Assembly: GCA_035628505.1 (NCBI GenBank)
Contig: DASPJR010000105.1
Location: 1 to 10,001 of the forward strand
Length of the DNA: 10,001 nucleotides
Direction: 5' to 3'
From: DASPJR01 sp035628505
GTDB lineage: Bacteria; Planctomycetota; SZUA-567; H5-PLA8
How positions within the stretch are numbered: the stretch's first letter is position 1; every line of letters begins with the position of its first letter. The notes under the pieces were generated by a model. The model was not told the DNA's origin, did not search any database, and saw only the letters and a program-made list of their open reading frames with translations. The position numbers were made by a program, and so were the translations under genes. Below are positions 1 through 6,628 of the stretch, in pieces.

Positions 1-147
1 CTCGGCATTGGCGCGGTATATATCATCTACCACATCGTCAGCCATCGTAAGCCTGCCGACGAAACGCCGCCGCCGCCAGCGATCGATCTTCCTCCGCTTT
101 CCGCCAAGAAGGAGTCAGCCCAGACGTCTGATGTAAAGGAAGGCTGA
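1..147 (+). CDS. C-terminal end of a membrane protein (partial)
   Basis: Reading frame 1 is open from the left edge to a TGA at 145-147, giving the last 48 residues of a protein whose start lies outside the window. It begins with an uncharged hydrophobic stretch (LGIGAVYIIYHIV) that looks like the end of a transmembrane helix. A basic turn (SHRKP), a run of four prolines and a charged, disordered tail follow. The order suggests a membrane protein with a short soluble C-terminal tail; the basic residues after the helix would favour a cytoplasmic tail. No family can be named from this fragment. A 108-base gap separates it from the next gene. Confidence 0.6.
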   Translation, partial: LGIGAVYIIYHIVSHRKPADETPPPPAIDLPPLSAKKESAQTSDVKEG

Positions 148-182
148 TCCTCTCGCCCGCCGGATTTCCTGAAACCGCGGCG

Positions 183-209
183 TGACAGCAAGGTTAACTA
201 CATTAGAAT
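183..209 (+). promoter_or_regulatory. possible sigma-70-type promoter
   Basis: GTGACA (183-188, 5 of 6 to the -35 consensus) is followed after 15 bases by TAGAAT (204-209, 5 of 6 to the -10 consensus). It lies in a local AT-rich patch in the 108-base gap before the exported carbohydrate-binding-like gene. The spacer is shorter than the preferred 17 bases, and promoter rules for this organism are unknown, so this is only a candidate. Confidence 0.3.
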
Positions 210-255
210 ATAGCTGCTTTTTGGCTTGAAGCGCTGCTTTCAAAGAAAGGTCCCT

Positions 256-963
256 ATGCGAGGACTTCTGGCCGTAGTCATAGCTCTGGGCGTCATCGGC
301 GCGATTGTGCTCTCAGGAGGCGCTCCGGCGAATCCCCCTCAGCAGGTTCAGCCTGCCCAGCTCACTCCCGCTCCCGGCGAAATACCCACCACGGGAACAC
401 CGGGAACGCCTGTGTATCCCGTGAAGATCGTGATTGAGGCTGAAGACTGCAAAGAGCGAGCGGACGTTGAGAAAAATACCGGCAACACGCTGCTGAGAAT
501 AAATACCAACCAGCAGGGCAAATCAATTACGTACCTCGAAGTGCCCGAAGAAATGATCAAGAAGTGCGGGCTTGAAAAGCAGAAGGAACAGATTGCGGCT
601 CTTCCCGGCCGCGTAAGCTATGTGTTCGAGGCGCCGCGCGATGATGTTTACTACATAAACGTGCGCGCGAAGTGGTCGGACACCTGCGGCAATTCAGTCT
701 GGCTGCGCATGAACGGCAGCGACAATTCAGAGTTCCTGAATCTGGAAGATGAAGACGGCAAAATTGGCGATAAAAACTACAAGTGGGTCTGGCATCAGTT
801 GCAGGTCGGCGGCCAGCCCAAGGGTTTCAAGCTCGCGAAGGGCCAGCACACGCTGTGGATGAACGTGCGCGAGGACGGGGTGCAGCTGGATCAGTGGCTG
901 ATTACGACCGAAGCGAGCAAGCAGACCGGCGATGGGCCGCTGAAGAAGGCAGGGGGAAGCTGA
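256..963 (+). CDS. exported protein with a carbohydrate-binding-like beta-sandwich domain
   Basis: The 235-aa product has a hydrophobic N-terminus (residues 4-21), serving as a signal peptide or anchor. A Pro/Thr/Gly-rich linker (about 22-55) follows, then one globular domain of about 165 residues. The domain opens with VIEAEDC and ends with a GQHTLWMNVREDGVQLDQW block. An opening EAE plus aromatic strands and a closing 'HTL...EDG..LDQ..I' strand pair are typical of CBM6/CBM35-like jelly rolls and related sugar-binding modules. It probably binds glycan at the cell surface or in the periplasm; no catalytic motif is visible. Start choice: the ATG at 256 has GAAAGG at 245-250, five bases upstream. 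A TTG at 226 would add ten residues but has no comparable ribosome site. The domain assignment rests on pattern only. Confidence 0.7.
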   Translation: MRGLLAVVIALGVIGAIVLSGGAPANPPQQVQPAQLTPAPGEIPTTGTPGTPVYPVKIVIEAEDCKERADVEKNTGNTLLRINTNQQGKSITYLEVPEEMIKKCGLEKQKEQIAALPGRVSYVFEAPRDDVYYINVRAKWSDTCGNSVWLRMNGSDNSEFLNLEDEDGKIGDKNYKWVWHQLQVGGQPKGFKLAKGQHTLWMNVREDGVQLDQWLITTEASKQTGDGPLKKAGGS

Positions 964-1042
964 GACTTCGATACAGCGGTATTTTGCCGGAATTTTCCTT
1001 CGCTTTGATGCGATTTTAAAGCTCGAAGAGAGGTGGTGCAGG

Positions 1043-1318
1043 TTGGAAGCCGATTCGAACAAAAAAAAGAAAGTTTCCCGGCCGAAATCAAAAAAGAGCG
1101 GTAAGGCTTCACTCCTGGGACTCGGTTTAGATGGTAACGACGGCCATGTCCGGATTACGCGTGGACCGAACTTCGACCTGGTTGGCGGTTCCAAAGAGAC
1201 GCATGAAGTGATGCAGGAACACGCCATCAAGTTCAACGAAGAACTATCCAGGCGCGGCAAGCGCCTGGATGAAGTCGGCCCCAATGAATTCCTGGACATC
1301 ATGCACAAGCTGAGCTGA
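1043..1318 (+). CDS. small conserved hypothetical protein with a lysine-rich head
   Basis: This 91-aa protein has two parts. Residues 7-21 are a strongly basic, probably disordered head (KKKKVSRPKSKKSGK). Residues 24-91 are a compact segment with GLDGNDGHVRIT, FDLVGGSKETHEVMQEHAIKF and a C-terminal helix around EFLDIMHKL. There is no signal peptide or membrane segment, so it should be cytoplasmic. I recall similar small proteins of unknown role in Planctomycetota-type genomes, but cannot confirm that here. The start is TTG, because no in-frame ATG precedes the conserved part. AGGTGG at 1031-1036 lies six bases upstream and supports it. The gene follows the carbohydrate-binding-like gene by 79 bases and may share its transcript. 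The basic head could contact nucleic acid, but that is a guess. Confidence 0.72.
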   Translation: MEADSNKKKKVSRPKSKKSGKASLLGLGLDGNDGHVRITRGPNFDLVGGSKETHEVMQEHAIKFNEELSRRGKRLDEVGPNEFLDIMHKLS

Positions 1319-1333
1319 AAATGGTTTTTCAGC
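1314..1333 (+). other. perfect hairpin overlapping the stop codon of the 91-aa gene
   Basis: GCTGAAAA (1314-1321) and TTTTCAGC (1326-1333) pair over eight bases around a TGGT loop. The TGA stop of the 91-aa gene (1316-1318) lies inside the left arm. No T-run follows the stem, so it is not a canonical terminator. It could slow ribosomes or protect the 3' end of the message, or be chance. The rest of the gap before the next gene (1334-1431) holds only a weak 6-bp stem near 1348-1366 and the ribosome site of the next gene. Confidence 0.35.
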
Positions 1334-1431
1334 GCTGGTTCAGCAAGACGCGTTTCCTGCGTGTCGACTGAAGCAGTGGCGGGCTTGTGCGGCGCGCCAT
1401 CGCAGAAAACGTTGAGTACCGGAGTTTCTGA

Positions 1432-3252
1432 ATGCCTGAACGCCGCTTCTCCCGCTCGATTTGCGCCCTCGCCTTCTCAGGTCTTCTGCCTGTTCTTTTC
1501 GTTTCATTTCCCTCGCGCGCCGGCGAACTTGTCCTGCTCAACCAGATCCGCGATCGTCACGAACGCATGCATCAGCAGGTCGCGCCGGCCGTGGTCGCCG
1601 TCGAAGCTCGAAACGCCAAGCCCCAGAAAGAACGCGACAAGGATTCGGCCAAATTCTACGGCACCGGAGTCGTCGTCTCTCCCGACGGCATGGTGCTGAC
1701 CTCCAGCACGGTTGTGCCGGCGGCTGCCCGCTTCGTCTCTGTTTATTTCACCGATGGCCGCGTGATGGACGCCAAAGTCGTGGCAATTGATGAAGCCACT
1801 GAAAGCTGCGTGCTGCAGGCCATCATTCCGCAGGCCGACGCAAAAAAGCCGCTCGCTTACGTTGAACTCGCCGATTCGTCCAAGGTGAACGTCGGTGAAC
1901 TGGCTTACACGGCCGGCAATCCCTTCCACACGATCACGCGAGATGGCCAGGTCGCCTGGAGCATCGGCACGATCTCCGGCCGCTACAACATCGCCAGCGC
2001 CGACGAGCAGAGCCGCTACCGCGGGCTGGTGCTGGAAACGGACGCTGCCGTCAATCCCGGTTCCGACGGCGGCCCCCTGATCGACGCCAACGGACGGCTG
2101 CTGGGCATTCTCAGCCTGTGCTTCTGCGAATCGCGCTGGCTGGGCACCGCCATTCCTGTTCACCTCATTCACCAGAACCTGCAGCCGCTGCGCGCGTTGT
2201 CGCTGGTTGAGCCGCGCACGGCGCCGCGGCCGGCACTGACGGACAACAGCGTTCCGGTAAAGTATGAAACAGACGACGGCGCCGGCGTTGCGCGCGCAGT
2301 GCCTGACGCCATGCGCATCGTTTCGCGCCCGGCGGCAAAGGCCATCGTTCGTCTGCACATCAAACGTTCCGATTCAGGCCGCGACACGCAGAACGAACGC
2401 AAGACCTCTCTTGCGCGGCGGCTGCGCAAGCGCCCTGATGCGCCGGTCAGCGGCGTGATCGTCGAGCCAGACGGGCACATCATCACCAGCGCTTTCAACG
2501 TCGATGGCGATGTCGTTTCGATCGAGACCGAACTGTGCGACGGCACCAGACGGCCTGCGCGCCTGCTGGGCCGCAACCTGGGGCTGGACGTGGCGGTGCT
2601 CAAGATCGATCCGCCCAACAATGAACTGCTGCCGGCCATTCCGCTGGCCACCGACCCCAATCTGCAGATCGGACGCTTCGTGACCGTGCTTGGCGCCAGT
2701 GAAGATGGCACTGGTCCGACGCAGACCGGCGGCATCGTCAGCGCGCTGGCCCGGCTGGATGGCTGCGCGGTGCAGACCGATGCGCTGATCAACTACGGCA
2801 ACAGCGGCGGCCCTGTGGTGGACTTGCGCGGACGGCTGATCGGCATCGCCGCCTTCGTTCGCACGCACGCTGATTGGAGCCAGCAGAATTCGGGCGTCGG
2901 GTTCTTTACGCAATCAGACAAGATCCTCGAGTGCCTCGCTGATCTCAAGGCCGGCCGCGACATCAAGGCTCCCGTTGGGGCGTTCCTGGGCGTGCGCGCC
3001 GCGGACAATGCGCTGGATGTGAAGGGTGTGAAGCTCGATAAGATCGTACCGGGATCGGCAGCGGACCAGGCCAAGCTGCAGCCGGGCGACATCATCACCT
3101 GCCTGGACGGCATGGACACGCATTCGTGGCCGGCGCTCGTCCGCGTGCTGAAGGCTCACAAGCCCGGCGACACCGTTGAAATCACGTTCCAGCGCGGCAC
3201 CGTCACCAGCACCGCGAAGGTTGTCCTCGCCGCGCGGAAGGATGGGCAGTAA
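1432..3252 (+). CDS. exported tandem trypsin-like pseudoprotease with C-terminal PDZ
   Basis: The 606-aa product has a signal peptide (about 1-30, probable cleavage after PSRA), two trypsin-like (S1C/HtrA-type) domains at about 45-255 and 295-505, and a PDZ domain at about 514-602. By motif alignment, domain 1 has LTSSTVV where LTNxHVV is expected (Thr93 for His), Glu124 for the triad Asp (TESCVLQ) and NPGSDGGP where NPGNSGGP is expected (Asp212 for Ser). Domain 2 keeps Asp386 (GLDVAVLKI) and Ser458 (NYGNSGGP) but has ITSAFNV, so Phe355 replaces His. Neither domain should hydrolyse peptide bonds by the usual mechanism. The frame is intact and the fold motifs are well kept, so this is a maintained gene and not a decaying one. 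GGAG at 1421-1424 is seven bases before the ATG. The gene is followed after two bases by an intact HtrA-like protease, which suggests a joint role as scaffold, sensor or regulator (inference). Confidence 0.88.
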   Translation: MPERRFSRSICALAFSGLLPVLFVSFPSRAGELVLLNQIRDRHERMHQQVAPAVVAVEARNAKPQKERDKDSAKFYGTGVVVSPDGMVLTSSTVVPAAARFVSVYFTDGRVMDAKVVAIDEATESCVLQAIIPQADAKKPLAYVELADSSKVNVGELAYTAGNPFHTITRDGQVAWSIGTISGRYNIASADEQSRYRGLVLETDAAVNPGSDGGPLIDANGRLLGILSLCFCESRWLGTAIPVHLIHQNLQPLRALSLVEPRTAPRPALTDNSVPVKYETDDGAGVARAVPDAMRIVSRPAAKAIVRLHIKRSDSGRDTQNERKTSLARRLRKRPDAPVSGVIVEPDGHIITSAFNVDGDVVSIETELCDGTRRPARLLGRNLGLDVAVLKIDPPNNELLPAIPLATDPNLQIGRFVTVLGASEDGTGPTQTGGIVSALARLDGCAVQTDALINYGNSGGPVVDLRGRLIGIAAFVRTHADWSQQNSGVGFFTQSDKILECLADLKAGRDIKAPVGAFLGVRAADNALDVKGVKLDKIVPGSAADQAKLQPGDIITCLDGMDTHSWPALVRVLKAHKPGDTVEITFQRGTVTSTAKVVLAARKDGQ

Positions 3253-3254
3253 GA

Positions 3255-4265
3255 ATGACGAAAACACGCCTCGCTCTTTCCGCGCTGCTCCTCGTGGCCG
3301 CCGCTGCCTCGCATGCGGCGACTGAGAACGAATCAACCACCATCTCGACGGCGTTGCAGGCCGAAGAGGAACTTACGCGCGTCATTGAAAAAGCCAACGC
3401 TGCGTTCGTCTTCGTCGGCGGCGGCTCGGGAATCTGCGTCAGCCCGGACGGCTACATTCTCACCAACCACCATGTTGCCGGAGATCGCAAGCAGTGGGCG
3501 GTGCGCATCGAAGGAACGGGCCGCATGATGATGTGCGATCTGGTCGGAACCGATCCGGTCGGCGACCTGGCGCTGTTGAAAGTCCGCAACGGAAAAGACC
3601 TGGCGTACGTTGAATTCGGCGACATCAACAAGGTCCGAGTCGGCCAGCAGGTGCTGGCGATGGGCGATCCGTTCAAGCTGGCGGATCTCGACGGCCCGCC
3701 ATCCGTGAGTCTCGGCACTGTCAGCGCGCTGCACCGCTTCCAGGGAAATTACTCGGATGCGATCCAGACCGACTGCGCGGTAAATCCAGGGAACTCCGGC
3801 GGCCCGCTGCTGACTCTGGACGGCAAGCTCATCGGCATCACCGGACAGATCATGTCGCGCTTTGGCGCGAAGGCGAACACGGGCATCGGCTACGCCATTC
3901 CCGTCGATCAGATCCTGCGCTTCTTTCCGCTGCTGAAGGAAGCAGGCGGCAAAGTCGTCTACCACGGCACGATTCCCGACGGCCTGAGCTTCGTCAACCG
4001 CGTCGATGAGACGCAGGCGGCGGTGGTCGAGAGCGTCGATGCGAAGACAGACGCCGAGCGAGCAGGGTTCCGCGCGAAGGATCGCATCGTCAGCATCGAC
4101 GGCAAGCCCGTCTACAACTACGCGCGCCTGATCGGCATTGTGCGCAGCTATCCGGAAAATTCCGTCCTTGAGGTGGAAGTCGACCGCGATGGTGCGCGCA
4201 TGAATCTTAAAATGAAGCTGCCGCGCATGCAGATTCCCAATAAGTCCTTCACCGAAGCAGACTGA
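3255..4265 (+). CDS. periplasmic HtrA/Deg-like serine protease with one PDZ domain
   Basis: The 336-aa protein has a signal peptide (about 1-21, cleavage near SHA), a trypsin-like domain (about 45-225) and one PDZ domain (about 240-323). The catalytic triad is complete: His73 in LTNHHVAG, Asp104 in VGDLALLKV and Ser181 in NPGNSGGPL. The substrate-side strand IGYAIPVDQI, typical of the HtrA (S1C) family, is also present. Known relatives degrade or refold misfolded envelope proteins and work as trimers or larger assemblies, with PDZ domains sensing exposed C-termini. The ATG begins two bases after the TAA of the upstream pseudoprotease, and a GGAAGGATGGG stretch (3236-3246) in that gene's end can serve as its ribosome site. 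The pair is therefore almost certainly co-transcribed and probably translationally coupled. The length fits a single-PDZ Deg protein. I give no symbol because degP/degQ/degS orthology cannot be decided. Confidence 0.9.
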   Translation: MTKTRLALSALLLVAAAASHAATENESTTISTALQAEEELTRVIEKANAAFVFVGGGSGICVSPDGYILTNHHVAGDRKQWAVRIEGTGRMMMCDLVGTDPVGDLALLKVRNGKDLAYVEFGDINKVRVGQQVLAMGDPFKLADLDGPPSVSLGTVSALHRFQGNYSDAIQTDCAVNPGNSGGPLLTLDGKLIGITGQIMSRFGAKANTGIGYAIPVDQILRFFPLLKEAGGKVVYHGTIPDGLSFVNRVDETQAAVVESVDAKTDAERAGFRAKDRIVSIDGKPVYNYARLIGIVRSYPENSVLEVEVDRDGARMNLKMKLPRMQIPNKSFTEAD

Positions 4266-4334
4266 GCAAAACAGTTCTGCGAATCGCCCTTTTTTCATTC
4301 AGTCCCGCCACATCCACGCCGATTCCTGTTTAAA

Positions 4335-4359
4335 CGCCTCCGCTGAAAGGTGCGAGGCG
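4335..4359 (+). other. bulged hairpin in the leader before the L,D-transpeptidase gene
   Basis: The 186-base gap 4266-4451 holds no gene. CGCCT-(C)-CGC at 4335-4343 pairs with GCGAGGCG at 4352-4359 around loop TGAAAGGT, giving eight pairs with one bulged C. No T-run follows, so a terminator is unlikely. It could be part of a 5' leader of the transpeptidase message. A run of six T at about 4290-4295 and a run of seven G at 4377-4383 are the other distinct marks in the gap. No promoter matched well. Confidence 0.3.
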
Positions 4360-4451
4360 CTTCAGTTACACAGGTTGGGGGGGAGCCAGCGCAGCGAGCA
4401 GATGCTGCGTTCGCGGCTGCGTATCGCCGCGAAGAGGTGGAGGGCTCACCT

Positions 4452-5897
4452 ATGCCCGTGTTCAAAGACGACAAACTAGCGGCGGACGTGTTGAGTGGGC
4501 GAGGTATGTCTCAGAAGAGAAATACTGTCGGCGTCGTAGTCATTCTGTGCCTGCTGATCGCAGCCGCGGCAGGCTACGCGGTAGTCCGCAAGAGAGCGTC
4601 GCTCTCGACGGTCTCGCGCCTGGTGCCCGCACAGCAGCCGCAGGCTGAAGCAGCCGCAAAGCCGGCCGCGTCAGAGTCTGCGCGTGCTGAAACTCCTGCT
4701 GCGGCACCCGCGCCTGCACCGCTTACGGTGATGGCGAAGCCCGTTGAAATAAAAAAGTCCTCGGCGCCCGTGATCATCACTGATACCACTGCCGCCGTCC
4801 GGCAACCGCTCGTGTTCATTGCTCCCGGTCCGACCCGTGCAAGCGAGCTGAACGCTGTGAAGAAAGCTCTTTCTTCTGGAAAGCCGCAGGTGGCGCTCGA
4901 AGCGCTCAGGGCGCTGCCGGCACTTTCAGGTGAAGACGCGCAGGACGCGCTGGTGCTTGAAGCGCGCGCGCTGCTGGCGATGGGACAGATCGAAGAAGCA
5001 CGCAAGAAGTTCGAGCCGCTCGCATTCGCGTCGCCCGAAACAGAACGCGGCGCGGACGCGCTGTTTGGAAATTACCTGTGCCAGGCCGGATTGATACAGC
5101 GCTGCCGCGACACCGAACTGGAACAGGTTCTCGCTGGCGCGCCGTCATGGGGCGCTGCTACTGCGGCCATGGAGGAAGCCCGCCGCGCCGAAGAGAAGGC
5201 CGGGGGAGATCTGGCGCAGCTGGAAAAAGCGCGACGGCTTTACCAGCTGGCGTTCGACACGGGCCGGCTTGAAGACAATGTAGAGGCGCAGTGTCTGTCG
5301 CGATTGATGGACTTGACCAACAAGATTGTTCTCGATCCGAAAACGCCGTGCACCGCGCCCAAAGCCGTGTTCCACAAGGTGGAGCCCGGCGACAGCGTTG
5401 AAAAGATCGCGAAGAAATACCGCGTCAACCAGGGGCAGATCAAGCTGATCAATCGCCTCAACGACCGCCTCGTTGTCCGCGTCGGACAGACGCTGAAAAT
5501 GCTGCCCGGTGACGTGCTCTTCCGCGTCGACCGCACCGAACTGACCGGAACGCTCTACATCGACGGCATCTTTATCCGCCACTATCCCGTCGGCATCGGT
5601 CCCGGCAACGCGACGCCCTGCGGCACGTACACGATTGAGCGCAAGGCCGTCAATCCCGATTGGTACTACGACGGAAAGAAAATTCCCTTCGGCGATCCCG
5701 CGAACATCCTGGGTACGCGCTGGATGGCGTTCGCCGGAACCGACAAAGACGGCGCCGGCCTTGGCATTCATGGAACCTCGCTGCCGGAGAGCGTTCCCGG
5801 CCGGGAGAGCAAGGGCTGCGTGCGCATGATCAACAGCGACGTTGAAGAACTTTACGACCTGATGCCGCAGGGCGGCAAGGCAGAGATCCTGGATTAA
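4452..5897 (+). CDS. membrane-anchored L,D-transpeptidase with helical-repeat and LysM domains
   Basis: The 481-aa protein has a cytoplasmic N-terminus, one transmembrane helix (about 25-45, followed by RKR) and an Ala/Pro-rich linker to about 100. A TPR-like helical region follows (about 131-291, e.g. VALEALRALP and AMGQIEEARKKFEPL). Next are a LysM domain (about 307-351, from FHKVEPGDSVEKIAKKY) and a YkuD-type L,D-transpeptidase domain (about 354-481). The active-site signature is present: His440 in GIHGT and Cys456 and Arg458 in SKGCVRM. Such enzymes make 3-3 cross-links in peptidoglycan or attach proteins to it, with LysM binding glycan strands. The ATG at 4452 is chosen because GGAGGG (4439-4444) lies seven bases upstream. 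A GTG at 4350 would add 34 low-complexity residues without improving the topology. Fixed to the membrane with a helical-repeat arm, it may dock a partner. The exact reaction (cross-linking or protein anchoring) is not decidable. Confidence 0.88.
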   Translation: MPVFKDDKLAADVLSGRGMSQKRNTVGVVVILCLLIAAAAGYAVVRKRASLSTVSRLVPAQQPQAEAAAKPAASESARAETPAAAPAPAPLTVMAKPVEIKKSSAPVIITDTTAAVRQPLVFIAPGPTRASELNAVKKALSSGKPQVALEALRALPALSGEDAQDALVLEARALLAMGQIEEARKKFEPLAFASPETERGADALFGNYLCQAGLIQRCRDTELEQVLAGAPSWGAATAAMEEARRAEEKAGGDLAQLEKARRLYQLAFDTGRLEDNVEAQCLSRLMDLTNKIVLDPKTPCTAPKAVFHKVEPGDSVEKIAKKYRVNQGQIKLINRLNDRLVVRVGQTLKMLPGDVLFRVDRTELTGTLYIDGIFIRHYPVGIGPGNATPCGTYTIERKAVNPDWYYDGKKIPFGDPANILGTRWMAFAGTDKDGAGLGIHGTSLPESVPGRESKGCVRMINSDVEELYDLMPQGGKAEILD

Positions 5898-5944
5898 ACC
5901 ATAAGGCCGCATTTCATCCGCGAGTTGCAACGGGGAGAAAGCAC

Positions 5945-5990
5945 GCCGGCCGTCTTCGGAACAGTGAAGGCGGCCGGCCGCGCCGTTTTT
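5945..5990 (+). terminator. probable rho-independent terminator after the transpeptidase gene
   Basis: A 13-pair stem with a single G-U wobble is formed by GCCGGCCGTCTTC (5945-5957) and GAAGGCGGCCGGC (5966-5978), with an eight-base loop. A run of five T follows at 5986-5990. The T-run begins seven bases after the stem, further than in the classical form, so efficiency is uncertain. It lies 48 bases past the transpeptidase stop and 57 bases before the EamA start, where a transcript end would be expected. Confidence 0.55.
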
Positions 5991-6046
5991 ACGCTCCACA
6001 TTTTGCCCGCTTCCATCATCCTGATTCGGCAGAGGAGGGCGTCTGA

Positions 6047-6529
6047 ATGGACTCGCACTCAACCGGTCTGAGCTGGCTTCCTTTCGCGCTGCTGGCCGCG
6101 ATTTTCGCCGCGCTCACGAATGTTTTTGCGAGAATCGGCGTGGCGGAGATCCCGTCGAACATGGCAACGTGGATCCGTGTTGTGGTCGTCCTGGCACTCA
6201 CCTCGGTAATCGTGGTGGCGCGCGGTGAATTTCTGAATCCCGCGTCGATTCCGCAGCGCACGCTGGTCTTTCTGATTCTCTCCGCGCTTGCGACGGGAGC
6301 CTCGTGGCTCTGCGGTTTCCGCGCGCTGCAGCTCGGCCAGGCCGCTCAGGTCGGCCCGGTTGACAAGCTCAGCGTAATTCTAGTGATGATCTTCGGCGTG
6401 GCGTTTCTTGGTGAGACGCTGAATTGGCGGCAGTGGCTCGGCGGAGTCCTGATTCTTGCAGGCGTGATTCTTGTGGCGATCCCGGCAGAAAAGCACATTT
6501 CACCACCAGAAGAGCACGCGCGGCAATGA
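6047..6529 (+). CDS. half-size EamA/DMT-superfamily membrane transporter
   Basis: The 160-aa protein has five predicted transmembrane helices at about 10-30, 39-59, 73-93, 100-120 and 126-146. It ends in a charged tail. The stretch FRALQLGQAAQVGPVDKLSV followed by an LGE turn and a final Gly-rich helix is characteristic of a single EamA domain as in COG2510-type proteins. Full-length drug/metabolite transporters have ten helices from two such domains, so this single-domain protein would need to pair with itself or a partner. The substrate is unknown; related carriers move amino acids, sugars or small metabolites. AGGAGGG at 6033-6039, seven bases before the ATG, is a strong ribosome site. A terminator-like hairpin upstream suggests that it has its own promoter, although none is clear. 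Confidence 0.85.
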   Translation: MDSHSTGLSWLPFALLAAIFAALTNVFARIGVAEIPSNMATWIRVVVVLALTSVIVVARGEFLNPASIPQRTLVFLILSALATGASWLCGFRALQLGQAAQVGPVDKLSVILVMIFGVAFLGETLNWRQWLGGVLILAGVILVAIPAEKHISPPEEHARQ

Positions 6530-6536
6530 CCAGCTT

Positions 6537-6568
6537 CAACTTTCGAATAAATCTATATGCAAAAGTTG
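6537..6568 (+). repeat. 7-bp inverted repeat in an AT-rich gap
   Basis: CAACTTT (6537-6543) and AAAGTTG (6562-6568) are perfect inverted copies separated by 18 AT-rich bases containing CTATAT. It lies eight bases after the EamA stop and 60 bases before the leucine-rich-repeat gene. The AT-rich patch stands out in this GC-rich window and could hold the promoter and an operator for the downstream gene. No matched -35 and -10 pair was found, so the role is open. Confidence 0.3.
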
Positions 6569-6628
6569 CGAGGCGTTCGGGTCGTGATGTAAAGTGAGTG
6601 AGGTTATTCTTCTGAAAAGGGGTGTCTT

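Noticed and set aside
226..255. TTG start adding ten residues to the carbohydrate-binding-like protein
   Set aside because: The extension places charged residues before the signal sequence and has no ribosome site; the ATG at 256 has GAAAGG at proper spacing.
1504..2358. Minus-strand open frame of 284 codons across the pseudoprotease
   Set aside because: Shadow of the plus-strand gene, whose frame has a signal peptide, two protease-like folds and a good ribosome site; the antisense product is low-complexity and Arg/Ala-rich.
1432..3252. Pseudogene call for the protease lacking its triad
   Set aside because: The frame is uninterrupted for 606 codons with signal peptide, fold motifs and PDZ intact; loss of catalytic residues alone fits a functional pseudoenzyme better.
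3333..4298. Minus-strand open frame of 321 codons over the HtrA-like protease
   Set aside because: The plus-strand frame has an intact catalytic triad and PDZ; the antisense product has no domain.
4335..4359. Terminator of the protease pair
   Set aside because: No T-run follows the stem, and the T-run at about 4290 has no stem before it beyond three pairs.
4350..4451. GTG start adding 34 residues to the L,D-transpeptidase
   Set aside because: The extension is low-complexity and overlaps a hairpin; the ATG at 4452 has GGAGGG seven bases upstream.
5145..6062. Minus-strand open frame of 305 codons across the transpeptidase and the gap after it
   Set aside because: It runs through the terminator-like hairpin and opposite the LysM and YkuD motifs, with no supportable start.
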